From NCBI RefSeq assembly GCF_025152575.1, contig NZ_CP102293.1, positions 2,480,001-2,544,000 of the forward strand: a DNA stretch of 64,000 bases, in the 5' to 3' direction. The notes beneath the pieces are model-generated. The model saw nothing but the letters and a program-made list of their open reading frames with translations. It had not been told where the DNA came from and ran no database searches. Origin of the DNA: Subdoligranulum variabile (GTDB lineage Bacteria > Bacillota > Clostridia > Oscillospirales > Ruminococcaceae). A program made the position numbers and the translations under genes. The stretch's first letter is position 1. Every line of letters starts with the position of its first letter. Shown here piece after piece: positions 15,141-22,406 of the stretch.

Positions 15141-16483
15141 GTCAGTGCCTCCTCCCGCACCAGGCGGGCGGCCTGGTCAGCGGCCATTCCATGGTCGGTC
15201 AGCTCGTGCACGGCGGGGGCGGCCGCCGGCAGTGGTTTGGTGGTGAAATCGTCCAGACTCAGCTGCTGGACCCCTACGCCGAAGGCCTTGGGATCCAGCA
15301 AGGCGCCGGCAATCTCGGCGCGGGTACCGTGATTGGGCGTGTGGCCGCTGCAGGTGATGAAATACTGGGCCCGCTTGAGCACCACCCCGATGCGTTTGAG
15401 TTCGGACATACCCAGCTTCTGGAGCCGGCGTGCCTGTACGATGCGGGTGGCACTTTTGGGGCCGATGCCCGGCACCCGCAGCAGTTCGGCACGGCTGGCG
15501 GTGTTGACTTCCACAGGGAAAAACTCCGGGTGACGCACCGCCCAGGTGCATTTGGGATCCAGGTAGGGGTCGAAGTTGGGCTCCTCCTCGTTGAGCAGCT
15601 CGTGGGCGGAAAAGTGATAGTACCGCAGCAGCCAGTCTGCCTGATACAGGCGATGCTCCCGCAACAGAGGCGGACGGGTGGTAAGCGCGGGCAGGTGGTC
15701 GTCGGCCACCACCGGCAGATAAGCGGAGAAGAATACGCGCTTTAGCGCGTATTTTTTGTATAATCCTTCGGTAAGATTCAGGATGTGCAGATCATTCTCC
15801 GGCGTGGCGCCAATGATCATCTGGGTGCTCTGCCCGGCCGGTGCAAAGGCCGGGGCGCGCTTGTAGACCGCCAGTTCACGGCGGCTTTCGGCGCTTTTTA
15901 CGGCGATCTGTCCCATGGGGCGCAGGATGGCGTTTTTCTTTTTGTCGGGGGCCAGCTGATTCAGGCTCATCTCGCTGGGAAGCTCGATGTTGACCGAGAG
16001 CCGGTCTGCCAAAAGCCCGATGCGCTCCACCAGCAGCGGATCGGATCCGGGAATGGTCTTGGCGTGGATGTAGCCGTTGAAATGGTATTCCTGACGCAGG
16101 ATCCGCAGGGCTTCGATCATTAGCTCCATCGTACGGTCAGGGGTACCCAGCACCGCACTGGAAAGAAACAGCCCCTCAATATAATTCCGGCGATAGAATC
16201 CGATGGTCAGATCTGCCAGTTCCCGCGGAGTGAACGTGGCCCGGGGGCGGTCGTTGGAACGGCGGTTGACGCAGTACTTGCAATCGTAGGAGCAGGCGTT
16301 GGAGTAGAGGACCTTCAGCAGCGAGACACAGCGGCCGTCGGGCGTGAAGGCATGGCAGATGCCCGCTGCCGCACAGCTGCCCAGGCTGCCGTGTTGCCCC
16401 GGCCGGTCCACACCGCTGGAGGTGCAGGCTACGTCATATTTGGCACTGTCGGCCAGAATTTCCAGTTTTTCACCCAGGTCCAT
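15119..16483 (-). CDS. TIGR03916 radical SAM protein, putative DNA repair/modification
   Basis: This 454-residue enzyme has the radical SAM cluster motif in CSYDCKYCVNRRSND near residue 75 and extra N-terminal cysteines (CAAAGICHAF). A C-terminal helix-hairpin-helix, LLRVPGIGPKSATRIVQARR, near residue 345 would bind DNA. The combination points to radical chemistry on DNA, analogous to but distinct from spore photoproduct lyase. The start at 16483 was chosen for AGGAG nine bases upstream; the longer frame to 16546 lacks an RBS. It forms an overlapping operon with the DUF4130 gene. Confidence 0.9.
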   Translation of the reverse strand: MDLGEKLEILADSAKYDVACTSSGVDRPGQHGSLGSCAAAGICHAFTPDGRCVSLLKVLYSNACSYDCKYCVNRRSNDRPRATFTPRELADLTIGFYRRNYIEGLFLSSAVLGTPDRTMELMIEALRILRQEYHFNGYIHAKTIPGSDPLLVERIGLLADRLSVNIELPSEMSLNQLAPDKKKNAILRPMGQIAVKSAESRRELAVYKRAPAFAPAGQSTQMIIGATPENDLHILNLTEGLYKKYALKRVFFSAYLPVVADDHLPALTTRPPLLREHRLYQADWLLRYYHFSAHELLNEEEPNFDPYLDPKCTWAVRHPEFFPVEVNTASRAELLRVPGIGPKSATRIVQARRLQKLGMSELKRIGVVLKRAQYFITCSGHTPNHGTRAEIAGALLDPKAFGVGVQQLSLDDFTTKPLPAAAPAVHELTDHGMAADQAARLVREEALTCLTKRM

Positions 16484-16637
16484 GGTCGTGTTCTCCTGAA
16501 AAAAGGGTATAAAAAATACAGCCCGCCGCATAGGCTTGTCTTGCAAGCCTGCTGCGGGCAGTATTTTGAGCGGATCGCTTTTGAAAGTCCGTATTATGGG
16601 ATAAACTACTTGCTACAATGATCTTGTCAGCAAGAGA

Positions 16638-17267
16638 TTACCACTTGGCTTTGGTCTCTACAACCTTGCCGGCAATGTAGAGGTGGTCGAGCTCTTCACC
16701 CTTGATGACTAGTTCCTCATAGGCGGGATTGAAGGGGTGCAGGACCACCGAGTTGCCGCGCTGGATGTACTTCTTTAAGGTACCTTCTCCGTCGGCACCG
16801 TAGACCAGCACGCCCAGGTCACCGTTGTCCAGCGTGTTCTGACGATGAACCAGGGCCAGGTCACCATCCGAAATACGGGGTTCCATACTGTCGCCCTTGA
16901 CCACCAGGTAGAAATAATTCTGCGGGTCTTTGACGCTGGCATATTCTTTGCCGTAGTCCTCCTCAAAGGCCAGGGCACCGTAACCGGCCCGAACGGTACC
17001 GACCACCGGGATCAGGCACTCGGCATAGCGGCTGAAAGCGTAACGGCCTACGGCCGGTGCCTCAGAAGGGCTCTTCTGCAGGCCAAGCAGCACATCGGCG
17101 GTAGTGTCCAGGATCTCGGCCAGCCGGGCCACCGTCTGGGGATCCGGCGTGGAACGGCCGGTTTCCCACTTGCCCACAGCCTGCTGGGTGACGCCCAGCA
17201 TCCGGGAGATTTCAGCCTGACTGTATTTTTTCGCCTTGCGGGCTTCTTTCAGACGATCTGCAAACAT
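16638..17267 (-). CDS. XRE-S24 (phage CI/ImmR-like) repressor
   Basis: This 209-residue protein has an N-terminal XRE helix-turn-helix (KKYSQAEISRMLGVTQQAVGKWE, about residues 13-35). A C-terminal S24/LexA-type peptidase follows. The likely self-cleavage site is Ala-Gly in GTVRAGYGALA near residue 94, the nucleophile Ser lies in VVKGDSMEPRISDGD near residue 124, and the general-base Lys in EGTLKKYIQ near residue 161. It is not LexA, because the DNA-binding domain is XRE rather than the LexA type. RecA-triggered cleavage during DNA damage would relieve repression. It is divergent from the small membrane gene at 17498. Confidence 0.9.
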   Translation of the reverse strand: MFADRLKEARKAKKYSQAEISRMLGVTQQAVGKWETGRSTPDPQTVARLAEILDTTADVLLGLQKSPSEAPAVGRYAFSRYAECLIPVVGTVRAGYGALAFEEDYGKEYASVKDPQNYFYLVVKGDSMEPRISDGDLALVHRQNTLDNGDLGVLVYGADGEGTLKKYIQRGNSVVLHPFNPAYEELVIKGEELDHLYIAGKVVETKAKW

Positions 17268-17314
17268 GGCGGAACTCCTTACTTGTAACGGGTGGAATCC
17301 TTTTTGTTACGTTC

Positions 17315-17343
17315 ATTATACAACTGCACGTGGTCTTTGTAAA
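17315..17343 (-). promoter_or_regulatory. Promoter of the XRE-S24 repressor
   Basis: On the minus strand TTTACA (17338-17343), a 17-base spacer and TATAAT (17315-17320). An inverted repeat GTAAC...GTTAC (17285-17289 and 17306-17310) follows in the leader and may be an autoregulatory site. Confidence 0.75.
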
Positions 17344-17386
17344 GAGAAAAATCCAAAATAAATCAAAATAAAGTTGTAAAAACTTC

Positions 17387-17415
17387 TTGACAACAACTAA
17401 TGGTAGTATTATAGT
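17387..17415 (+). promoter_or_regulatory. Promoter of the small membrane protein gene
   Basis: A consensus TTGACA (17387-17392), a 17-base spacer and TATAGT (17410-17415). A GACAAC half-site overlaps the -35 (17389-17394). Confidence 0.8.
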
Positions 17416-17417
17416 AG

Positions 17418-17443
17418 AGACAACAAACAACAAAGAGTTGTCT
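17418..17443. promoter_or_regulatory. Probable repressor operator (AGACAAC/GTTGTCT)
   Basis: A perfect 7-bp inverted repeat, AGACAAC (17418-17424) and GTTGTCT (17437-17443), lies immediately after the promoter. Another direct copy of GACAAC is 30 bases upstream in the -35. The arrangement suits cooperative binding by the divergent XRE-S24 repressor, shutting off the membrane protein gene until cleavage. Confidence 0.55.
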
Positions 17444-17497
17444 ATTCCAATGCGGTGGGCAGAATAGCCCTTGGAATTAAAGAAGGAGGAATTCGGG

Positions 17498-17758
17498 ATG
17501 AAACAGGTATGGATCAAGGCGTTGATGGGAAAACTGGCGGCGACGGCTTCGATGCTGCTGTTTTTGGTGCTGGTTCCGGCTGCGGCGGCCGGCAGCCTGC
17601 CGGTGTGGGCAGCGGTTCTGCTGGGCGTGTTGGGCCTCATGATCCTGAATACGGCCTGCGGGGTGCTGCTCCCGGAGGAGAAAAAAGAGGAGGCACAACA
17701 GCCGGAGGCCCTGCGCCCGGTACAACTGCGTGTTGTGCGGGGCGGCCGTGCGGCCTGA
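17498..17758 (+). CDS. Small two-TM membrane protein, S24-repressor partner
   Basis: This 86-residue protein has a short basic start (MKQVWIKALMGK) and two strongly hydrophobic segments (about 12-34 and 40-62). A polar, mixed-charge tail follows (PEEKKEEAQQPEALRP...VVRGGRAA). AGAAGGAGG lies before ATG 17498. I do not recognise a family. Its only neighbour with a functional link is the divergent XRE-S24 repressor, so it is probably repressed in normal growth and induced by DNA damage. A toxin, holin-like or envelope-stress role is speculation. Confidence 0.7.
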   Translation: MKQVWIKALMGKLAATASMLLFLVLVPAAAAGSLPVWAAVLLGVLGLMILNTACGVLLPEEKKEEAQQPEALRPVQLRVVRGGRAA

Positions 17759-17796
17759 AGCAAGGGTATCCCTGCTCTGGTGCGGGTACTGCATAT

Positions 17797-17842
17797 AACA
17801 ACAGCAATCCCCGGGCACAGCGGTGTCCGGGGGTTGTTGTTT
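17797..17842 (+). terminator. Terminator of the small membrane protein gene
   Basis: A long stem of roughly 19-20 pairs, including G-T pairs, spans 17797-17817 and 17823-17842. Its 3' arm is T-rich and it lies 39 bases after the stop codon. Confidence 0.65.
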
Positions 17843-17885
17843 GCCGCATGGTGTGCTACAATGCCCACAAAGGAGCGTGGGAACG

Positions 17886-18632
17886 ATGAAGAAGATTCTG
17901 GAAGTGTGTGTGGACAGCCTCGCCTCTGCAAAAGCGGCGGCTGAGGGTGGAGCCGACCGTCTGGAGCTCTGCAGTGCGCTGGCGGTAGGGGGGCTGAGCC
18001 CTTACGGGGAGCTGCTGCAGCAGATCAAAGCCGTATGTGCGCTGCCGGTACGCTGCCTGATGCGCCCGCGCGCCGGGGATTTCTTGTATACGGCAGAAGA
18101 AATTGAACTTTTATGCGAACAGATCCGGCATCTGCGTGCGGCAGGGGCAGATGGCTTTGTGCTGGGCGCCCTGACGCTGGACGGTGCTCTGGATGAAGAT
18201 GCCATGCAGAAACTTCTGGATGCCTGCGCCGGGCAGCCAGTCACGCTGCACCGCTGCATCGATGTGGCGCAGGACCCCGAGCAGGTCTACCGTACCGCGG
18301 CGGCGCTGGGGGTTGATACGGTCCTGACCAGCGGAGCCGCTGCATCCTGCCTGGAGGGGATGGATATGCTGGCGCGGCTGCTGGCGCTGCGGGAGGAAAT
18401 CGGTGGCCCGGAAGTGCTGATTGGCGCCGGTGTCAACGCCGAGGGAATCCGCACCTTGCAGGCCCGCCTGCCCGGGGCACGGGCCTTTCATATGAGCGGC
18501 AAAATACTCATCGAGAGCGGTATGCGGTTCCGCCGTGAGGGCGTGCCCATGGGTCTGCCCGGTCTGGACGAGTGGCACATCCAGCAGACGGATGCCGGAG
18601 CGGTGCGCGCGGCCAAAGCGGCGCTGGACTGA
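17886..18632 (+). CDS. cutC: CutC family protein
   Basis: This 248-residue TIM-barrel protein matches CutC: LEVCVDSLASAKAAAEGGADRLELCSAL at the start, then LPVRCLMRPRAGDFLYTAEE, VTLHRCIDV, LTSGAAASCLEG and GAGVNAEGI. CutC was named for copper homeostasis in E. coli, but its biochemical role is uncertain. The ATG at 17886 has AAAGGAG upstream with a long spacing. A GNAT gene follows after 23 bases, so the two are probably co-transcribed. Confidence 0.92.
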   Translation: MKKILEVCVDSLASAKAAAEGGADRLELCSALAVGGLSPYGELLQQIKAVCALPVRCLMRPRAGDFLYTAEEIELLCEQIRHLRAAGADGFVLGALTLDGALDEDAMQKLLDACAGQPVTLHRCIDVAQDPEQVYRTAAALGVDTVLTSGAAASCLEGMDMLARLLALREEIGGPEVLIGAGVNAEGIRTLQARLPGARAFHMSGKILIESGMRFRREGVPMGLPGLDEWHIQQTDAGAVRAAKAALD

Positions 18633-18655
18633 ATCACCGGAAAGGGGAGTGCGGG

Positions 18656-19171
18656 ATGGAAATTCAACTGAAAAAGTGGGCGCCCGAAGACCGGGTTGCC
18701 CTGGCGGCCATCGGCAATGCGGTGGACAGAAGTTTTCTGTCGGACCGGCTGCCGGATCCGTATACCGAAACGGCGGCGGACCAGTGGCTGCACAGTGTGA
18801 TGGCGAGGGACGGTAAGAACGGCATCTTCCGGGCTATTGTGGTGGATGGACAGATCGTCGGGACCATTTCGGTGGATCAAAAGGAAGATGTATATCGCAA
18901 GGACGCTGACATCGGATATTTTCTTGTCACCGGGCTGTGGTCCCGGGGCATCATGACCGAGGCGGTCCGTCAGGTCTGTGCCATTGCCTTTGAGGAACTG
19001 GACATTGTGCGGATTACCGGCCTTGTGTACGCCGACAATACGGCTTCCTGCCGGGTGCTGGAGAAAAACGGCTTCCAGGCGGAAGGTCGGATGCAAGATG
19101 CCATCTTCAAAAACGGAACCTTCCACGACCAGTGTGTGTACGGAAAACTGAAATACCCTTCCATAGGATGA
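18656..19171 (+). CDS. GNAT family N-acetyltransferase (RimJ/RimL-like)
   Basis: This 171-residue acetyltransferase has the acetyl-CoA loop region DADIGYFLVTGLWSRGIMTEAV and the C-terminal VYADNTASCRVLEKNGFQAEGRMQD typical of the RimJ/RimL subgroup. Such enzymes acetylate ribosomal-protein N-termini, small amines or antibiotics; the substrate here is unknown. The start was chosen for AAAGGGGAG just before ATG 18656. It is the second gene after cutC and is followed by a strong terminator. Confidence 0.88.
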   Translation: MEIQLKKWAPEDRVALAAIGNAVDRSFLSDRLPDPYTETAADQWLHSVMARDGKNGIFRAIVVDGQIVGTISVDQKEDVYRKDADIGYFLVTGLWSRGIMTEAVRQVCAIAFEELDIVRITGLVYADNTASCRVLEKNGFQAEGRMQDAIFKNGTFHDQCVYGKLKYPSIG

Positions 19172-19180
19172 CCTGCAAAC

Positions 19181-19216
19181 AAAAAATCCGCCGGCTTGAA
19201 AGCCGGCGGATTTTTT
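19181..19216. terminator. Bidirectional terminator
   Basis: A perfect 16-bp stem (19181-19196 with 19201-19216) with a TGAA loop and A6/T6 ends, between the convergent GNAT and redoxin-like genes. Confidence 0.93.
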
Positions 19217-19232
19217 CTTTTTGGAAAGGGAA

Positions 19233-20015
19233 TCAGTCATCCGCGTAGGGATCGTCGAAAAGACTGACCACCGAGGTTTTGTCCATATCGGGAACGTTAT
19301 ATTCCCGGACCCGCTCCGAGGGGCCGAAATCGTCCACCGCGGTTCTGCGGCGGCGCCCATGACGGCTGCGGCGGGGGCGCTCGGAGGGTTCATCCTCCTG
19401 AACGGTGTCGCTATGCGTATCGTAGACCTCGTGGAAGGCCTCCGCGTCGATCTCAGGTTCCTCCGGTGTCAGCTCCAGTTCTTCCAGCAGGCTCTGGATT
19501 GCTTCGCAGTCTTCCGGTACATCGGTCAGGCTGGCGCCATAGTGGCAGAACAGGACTGTACCGTCCTTGTCCAGAATCAGCGTCAACGGCAGCTGCTGGG
19601 GTGTACCCTTGGCGGCGCGGTAGCCCTGCTTTTTGGCTTCCCGCAGGATGCGCCAGCCCTCCAGTGAGTAGGTCATCAGGGTACTGCTGTTCTGGGGAAT
19701 GTCCAGATACTCATACAGCACACCATCAGCATCACAGAGCAGGGGATAAGGCAGTGTGTCGGGCCCGATGTTCCGGGATAGCTTGTCAGCCCGGGAGCGA
19801 ACCACCAGAGCCATGGCACCGTCCCGCAGCGCACCGTAGGTCTCGGCATAACGGCTGGCAAAGGTACGGGTGATGGGATGCCCGAAGTTGGCCATGAAAA
19901 TCAGCACCAGCGGGCTTTTGGCCGCCAGCAGATCACGGAAACGGTTCTGGGCACTGTAGGGTGTGTCGTACAAAAAGAAAGGGAGCTTGTCCCCGACAGC
20001 AATCTTCTCTGCCAT
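19233..20015 (-). CDS. Peroxiredoxin-like (AhpC/TSA-fold) protein lacking active-site Cys
   Basis: This 260-residue protein has a thioredoxin-fold redoxin domain at about residues 1-165: VGDKLPFFLYDTP, LVLIFMANFGHPITRTFASRYAETY, and TLILDKDGTVLFCHYG. A long acidic linker follows, then a basic patch (RPRRSRHGRRRR). At the usual Cys-Pro-x-Cys position there is His-Pro-Ile-Thr, so the peroxidatic and resolving cysteines are absent and classic peroxidase chemistry is unlikely. The start at 20015 has AAGGAGG six bases upstream. It lies behind a terminator hairpin and a structured RNA on the same strand. Confidence 0.78.
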   Translation of the reverse strand: MAEKIAVGDKLPFFLYDTPYSAQNRFRDLLAAKSPLVLIFMANFGHPITRTFASRYAETYGALRDGAMALVVRSRADKLSRNIGPDTLPYPLLCDADGVLYEYLDIPQNSSTLMTYSLEGWRILREAKKQGYRAAKGTPQQLPLTLILDKDGTVLFCHYGASLTDVPEDCEAIQSLLEELELTPEEPEIDAEAFHEVYDTHSDTVQEDEPSERPRRSRHGRRRRTAVDDFGPSERVREYNVPDMDKTSVVSLFDDPYADD

Positions 20016-20044
20016 GAAACAACCTCCTTCTTTTGGTAAATCAC

Positions 20045-20076
20045 CCAAAAACCCGGACAGGGTGAACCGTCCGGGT
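20045..20076 (-). terminator. Terminator between the structured RNA and the redoxin gene
   Basis: On the minus strand an 8-bp GC stem (20051-20058 with 20069-20076) is followed by TTTTT. It either ends the structured RNA upstream or acts as an attenuator before the redoxin-like gene at 20015. Confidence 0.7.
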
Positions 20077-20086
20077 GAAATGTCAG

Positions 20087-20224
20087 AAAAACCCCGCTTG
20101 GCCGTCTGCAGCCAATCAAAACCTACCGGTACAGGCAGGTGGGTGCCCTACGGGTGCGATCACGCTCCCTTCTTCCGCCGAGGCGGGAGGTCTGCGATCC
20201 GGCATCCGACGCGGGCTCCCAATA
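20087..20224 (-). ncRNA. Structured small RNA, possibly 6S RNA
   Basis: A GC-rich, non-coding 140-base stretch has a possible promoter on the minus strand (TTGTTG at 20253-20258, 17-base spacer, TACTAA). The RNA can form a rod: an apical CTCCC/GGGAG stem with an inner CGCC/GGCG hairpin, then GATCGC with GCGTGATC. A side hairpin CCTGCC/GGTAGG near the 3' half and UUGG/CCAA plus CGUC/GACG closing pairs complete it. The closing stem, open middle with a 3'-side hairpin, and long apical arm resemble bacterial 6S RNA, which binds sigma-A polymerase. A leader or riboswitch for the redoxin gene is the alternative. SRP RNA and T-box signatures are absent. Confidence 0.45.
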
Positions 20225-20288
20225 TTTGATTAGTAGGATTCTATAAAGGCTGCAACAAATCGCACCGAGCAGGGATGGGTACGAAAAC

Positions 20289-20615
20289 TCAGTCCAATTC
20301 GGAATCGTCGATGTCGTACATGGCGCGCAGACGTTCCTCAAAGACTTTACCGACTGTCAGCAGCTCCTCGTCGTCGTCCACGATATCCATATATTCGCCT
20401 TCGTCGTCGGTGCCGATACGCATGAGAATCAGCTCGGCATCCTCCTGCAGGCTGGCGGGATCCTCCTGGTAGGGGATGACGGCCAGATACCGGGTGCCGT
20501 TGACTTCGGTGGCATCGATAACTTCAAAGGTGACTTCCTGCCCGTCCTCATCCTCCAGGGTCAGAAGATCGGGCTTGGCTTCTTCCAGCATTTCGGGGCT
20601 CAGTTCGTCAGACAT
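20289..20615 (-). CDS. DUF1292 (YrzB-like) protein
   Basis: This 108-residue strongly acidic protein has the DUF1292 core LTLEDEDGQEVTFEVIDATEVNGTRYLAVIPY and a second half ILMRIGTDDEGEYMDIVDDDEEL. The function is unknown. In Firmicutes it commonly lies near ruvX (yrrK) and alanyl-tRNA synthetase genes; here ruvX is 2 kb away on the same strand. AGGAGGG precedes ATG 20615 and decides this start over an upstream frame to 20681. Confidence 0.85.
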   Translation of the reverse strand: MSDELSPEMLEEAKPDLLTLEDEDGQEVTFEVIDATEVNGTRYLAVIPYQEDPASLQEDAELILMRIGTDDEGEYMDIVDDDEELLTVGKVFEERLRAMYDIDDSELD

Positions 20616-20684
20616 GATCGTCCCTCCTGTGTTTGGAATTTTTACTGCCTCTAGTGTACCCTTTTTTTGAAGAAACGTCAAGGG

Positions 20685-20713
20685 TGTTCATGGCACGCAA
20701 AGTGTGGTATACT
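20685..20713 (+). promoter_or_regulatory. Promoter of the lipoprotein cyclophilin gene
   Basis: TGTTCA (20685-20690), a 17-base spacer and TATACT (20708-20713), about 40 bases before the start codon. Confidence 0.6.
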
Positions 20714-20754
20714 ATGAGTAATTACAAATTTTTTCGCCCCGGGGAGGTTCCGCC

Positions 20755-21570
20755 ATGAAAAAGACGGTCTGTGTGGTGTTGTCGCTGCTGCTGGCACTGT
20801 TGTGCGGCTGCAGCGGCAGCGGGAAATCCGCGCCCAATCGGCCCGAAGTTACCAGCGAGGAACGGCAGTTCACCGCGCCGGCCGACGGGAACCTCATCGC
20901 CATCTTCACTACGAATCTCGGCGAGGTGCGGGCGGTTCTGTATCCCGACGCTGCCCCCATGGCGGTCTACAATTTTGTGGGCCTGGCCCGCACGGGCTAC
21001 TATAACGGCACCATCATCTGGCGCAGCCAGTACGGCTTTGCGGTGCAGGGAGGCGATTCCACCGGCACCGGGACCGGCGGTTCCACCATCTGGAGCAACA
21101 ATCCCTACCCGCTGGAGGCGAACGGCAGCCTGAAACATTATGCGGGAGCACTCTGCGCAGCTTTTGCTTCGGGCGGTGACGCGACAGGCGGCAACAGCCA
21201 GTTCTACTTTGTGCAGGCACTGCCCGACAGTGTGGACAAGACCCAGCAGGAGCAGCTGGCCCAGAACGGCTACAGTGAGGCTCAGATTGCGGCCTATGCT
21301 GCGGCGGGCGGCCTGCCCTACCTGGACAACACCGACACCGTGTTCGGCCAGGTCTACCAGGGCATGGATGTGGTGGACAAGATGGCCTGCGTGGATACCG
21401 AACAGAATGAGGATGGCACCGACACCTGGCGCCCCACTGAGGAGGATACCATCACCATCGAGAGTGTGACCATTGCCAACTATCCAGGGCCCACGGCAGA
21501 GGAACTGGCCGCCCAGAGCGAGAGCGCAGCGGAATCCTCCGCTTCTTCGCACAGCGAGGCGGTGGGTTGA
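20755..21570 (+). CDS. Lipoprotein cyclophilin-type peptidyl-prolyl isomerase
   Basis: This 271-residue protein has a signal peptide with lipobox LLCGC (Cys near 17), so it is anchored outside the membrane. A cyclophilin domain covers about residues 45-245: FTTNLGEVRAVLYPDAAPMAVYNFVGLA, YYNGTIIWRSQYGFAVQGGDSTGTGTGG, and GGNSQFYFVQ. An insertion of about 45 residues (KTQQEQLAQNGYSEAQIAAYAAAGG) interrupts the fold before NTDTVFGQVYQGMDVVD. A Ser/Ala/Glu-rich tail follows. It probably folds secreted or cell-wall proteins, like PrsA partners. It stands alone. Confidence 0.9.
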   Translation: MKKTVCVVLSLLLALLCGCSGSGKSAPNRPEVTSEERQFTAPADGNLIAIFTTNLGEVRAVLYPDAAPMAVYNFVGLARTGYYNGTIIWRSQYGFAVQGGDSTGTGTGGSTIWSNNPYPLEANGSLKHYAGALCAAFASGGDATGGNSQFYFVQALPDSVDKTQQEQLAQNGYSEAQIAAYAAAGGLPYLDNTDTVFGQVYQGMDVVDKMACVDTEQNEDGTDTWRPTEEDTITIESVTIANYPGPTAEELAAQSESAAESSASSHSEAVG

Positions 21571-21598
21571 ACGCCCCACTGCTTCTAGAATATGCAGC

Positions 21599-21649
21599 AA
21601 AATCCCCGTGAACCCTTGGCAGACCGGCCAAAGTTCACGGGGATTTTTT
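21599..21649. terminator. Bidirectional terminator
   Basis: A perfect 15-bp stem (21599-21613 with 21633-21647) with a 19-base loop and a T6 run, between the convergent cyclophilin and uppS genes. Confidence 0.85.
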
Positions 21650-21662
21650 GGCTATATTGCAA

Positions 21663-22388
21663 TCACTTCTTGGTGTTGCCGCCCATGCGGCGGTCGCGGC
21701 GGGCGTACTCTTCCAGTGCCTGGTCGAAGCATTCCTTGGTGAAATCGGGGAAGAGCACCGGCGTGAAATAGAATTCCGCGTAGGCGCACTGCCACAGCAG
21801 GAAGTTGGAAAGCCGCTCTTCGCCGCTGGTGCGGATCATCAGATCCACCGGCGGCAGCTGGCGGTAGAGATGACTTTCGATGGTTTTCTCGTCGATGGCA
21901 TCCGGCTGCAGCGTGCCGGATTTCACTTCCCGGGCGATGCTGCGCACGGCATCGGTGATCTCGGCATGGCTGCCGTAGTTCAGGCAGAAGTTGACGATGC
22001 CCTTGGTGTTGTCCTTGGTCAGATCCATCATGTAATCCATGGCATCCAGCACCCGCTGCTGCAGCCCTTCCCGGCGGCCGCTGAACAGCACCTGACAGCC
22101 GCGCTCGTTCATCTCGTCGGCAATGGTGCGGAAGTTGTTGGCAAACAGATCCATCAGATAGCCCACTTCCTTGGCGTCGCGGGCAAAATTCTCGGTGGAG
22201 AAGACGTAAAGAGACAGCACCTTCACGCCCCGGTCGCCTACGGCGTAGCGGGTGATCTCCTTCAGGCGGTCAAAGCCGGCCTTGTGGCCCAGGCTGGCGG
22301 GCAGCATGCGCTGACGGGCCCAGCGGCGGTTGCCGTCCACGATGATGGCGGCGTGGGTGGGAATGCGGGAAACGGTTTCGTTGGGCAT
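21663..22388 (-). CDS. uppS: cis-Prenyl (undecaprenyl) diphosphate synthase
   Basis: This 241-residue enzyme adds isopentenyl units in cis to make the C55 carrier for cell-wall and polysaccharide synthesis. IIVDGNRRWARQRMLPASLGHKAG (near residue 15) holds the catalytic Asp. FSTENFAR and the C-terminal DLMIRTSGEERLSNFLLWQCAYAEFYF are intact. The usual DGNGRWA is DGNRRWA here, a variant also seen in actinobacterial and eukaryotic cis-prenyltransferases; chain length could differ from C55. It is the second gene after ruvX (18-base gap). Confidence 0.92.
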   Translation of the reverse strand: MPNETVSRIPTHAAIIVDGNRRWARQRMLPASLGHKAGFDRLKEITRYAVGDRGVKVLSLYVFSTENFARDAKEVGYLMDLFANNFRTIADEMNERGCQVLFSGRREGLQQRVLDAMDYMMDLTKDNTKGIVNFCLNYGSHAEITDAVRSIAREVKSGTLQPDAIDEKTIESHLYRQLPPVDLMIRTSGEERLSNFLLWQCAYAEFYFTPVLFPDFTKECFDQALEEYARRDRRMGGNTKK

Positions 22389-22406
22389 AACGGGACTCCT
22401 TTTCGG

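Noticed and set aside
16531..16549. A terminator for the XRE-S24 gene
   Set aside because: AGGCTTG-N5-CAAGCCT forms a hairpin, but it lies downstream of that gene without a T-run and just upstream of the radical SAM gene; at most a minor structure.
16638..17267. LexA
   Set aside because: The S24 peptidase half fits, but the DNA-binding half is an XRE helix-turn-helix rather than the LexA winged helix. No LexA-type GAAC-N4-GTTC box was seen at its promoter.
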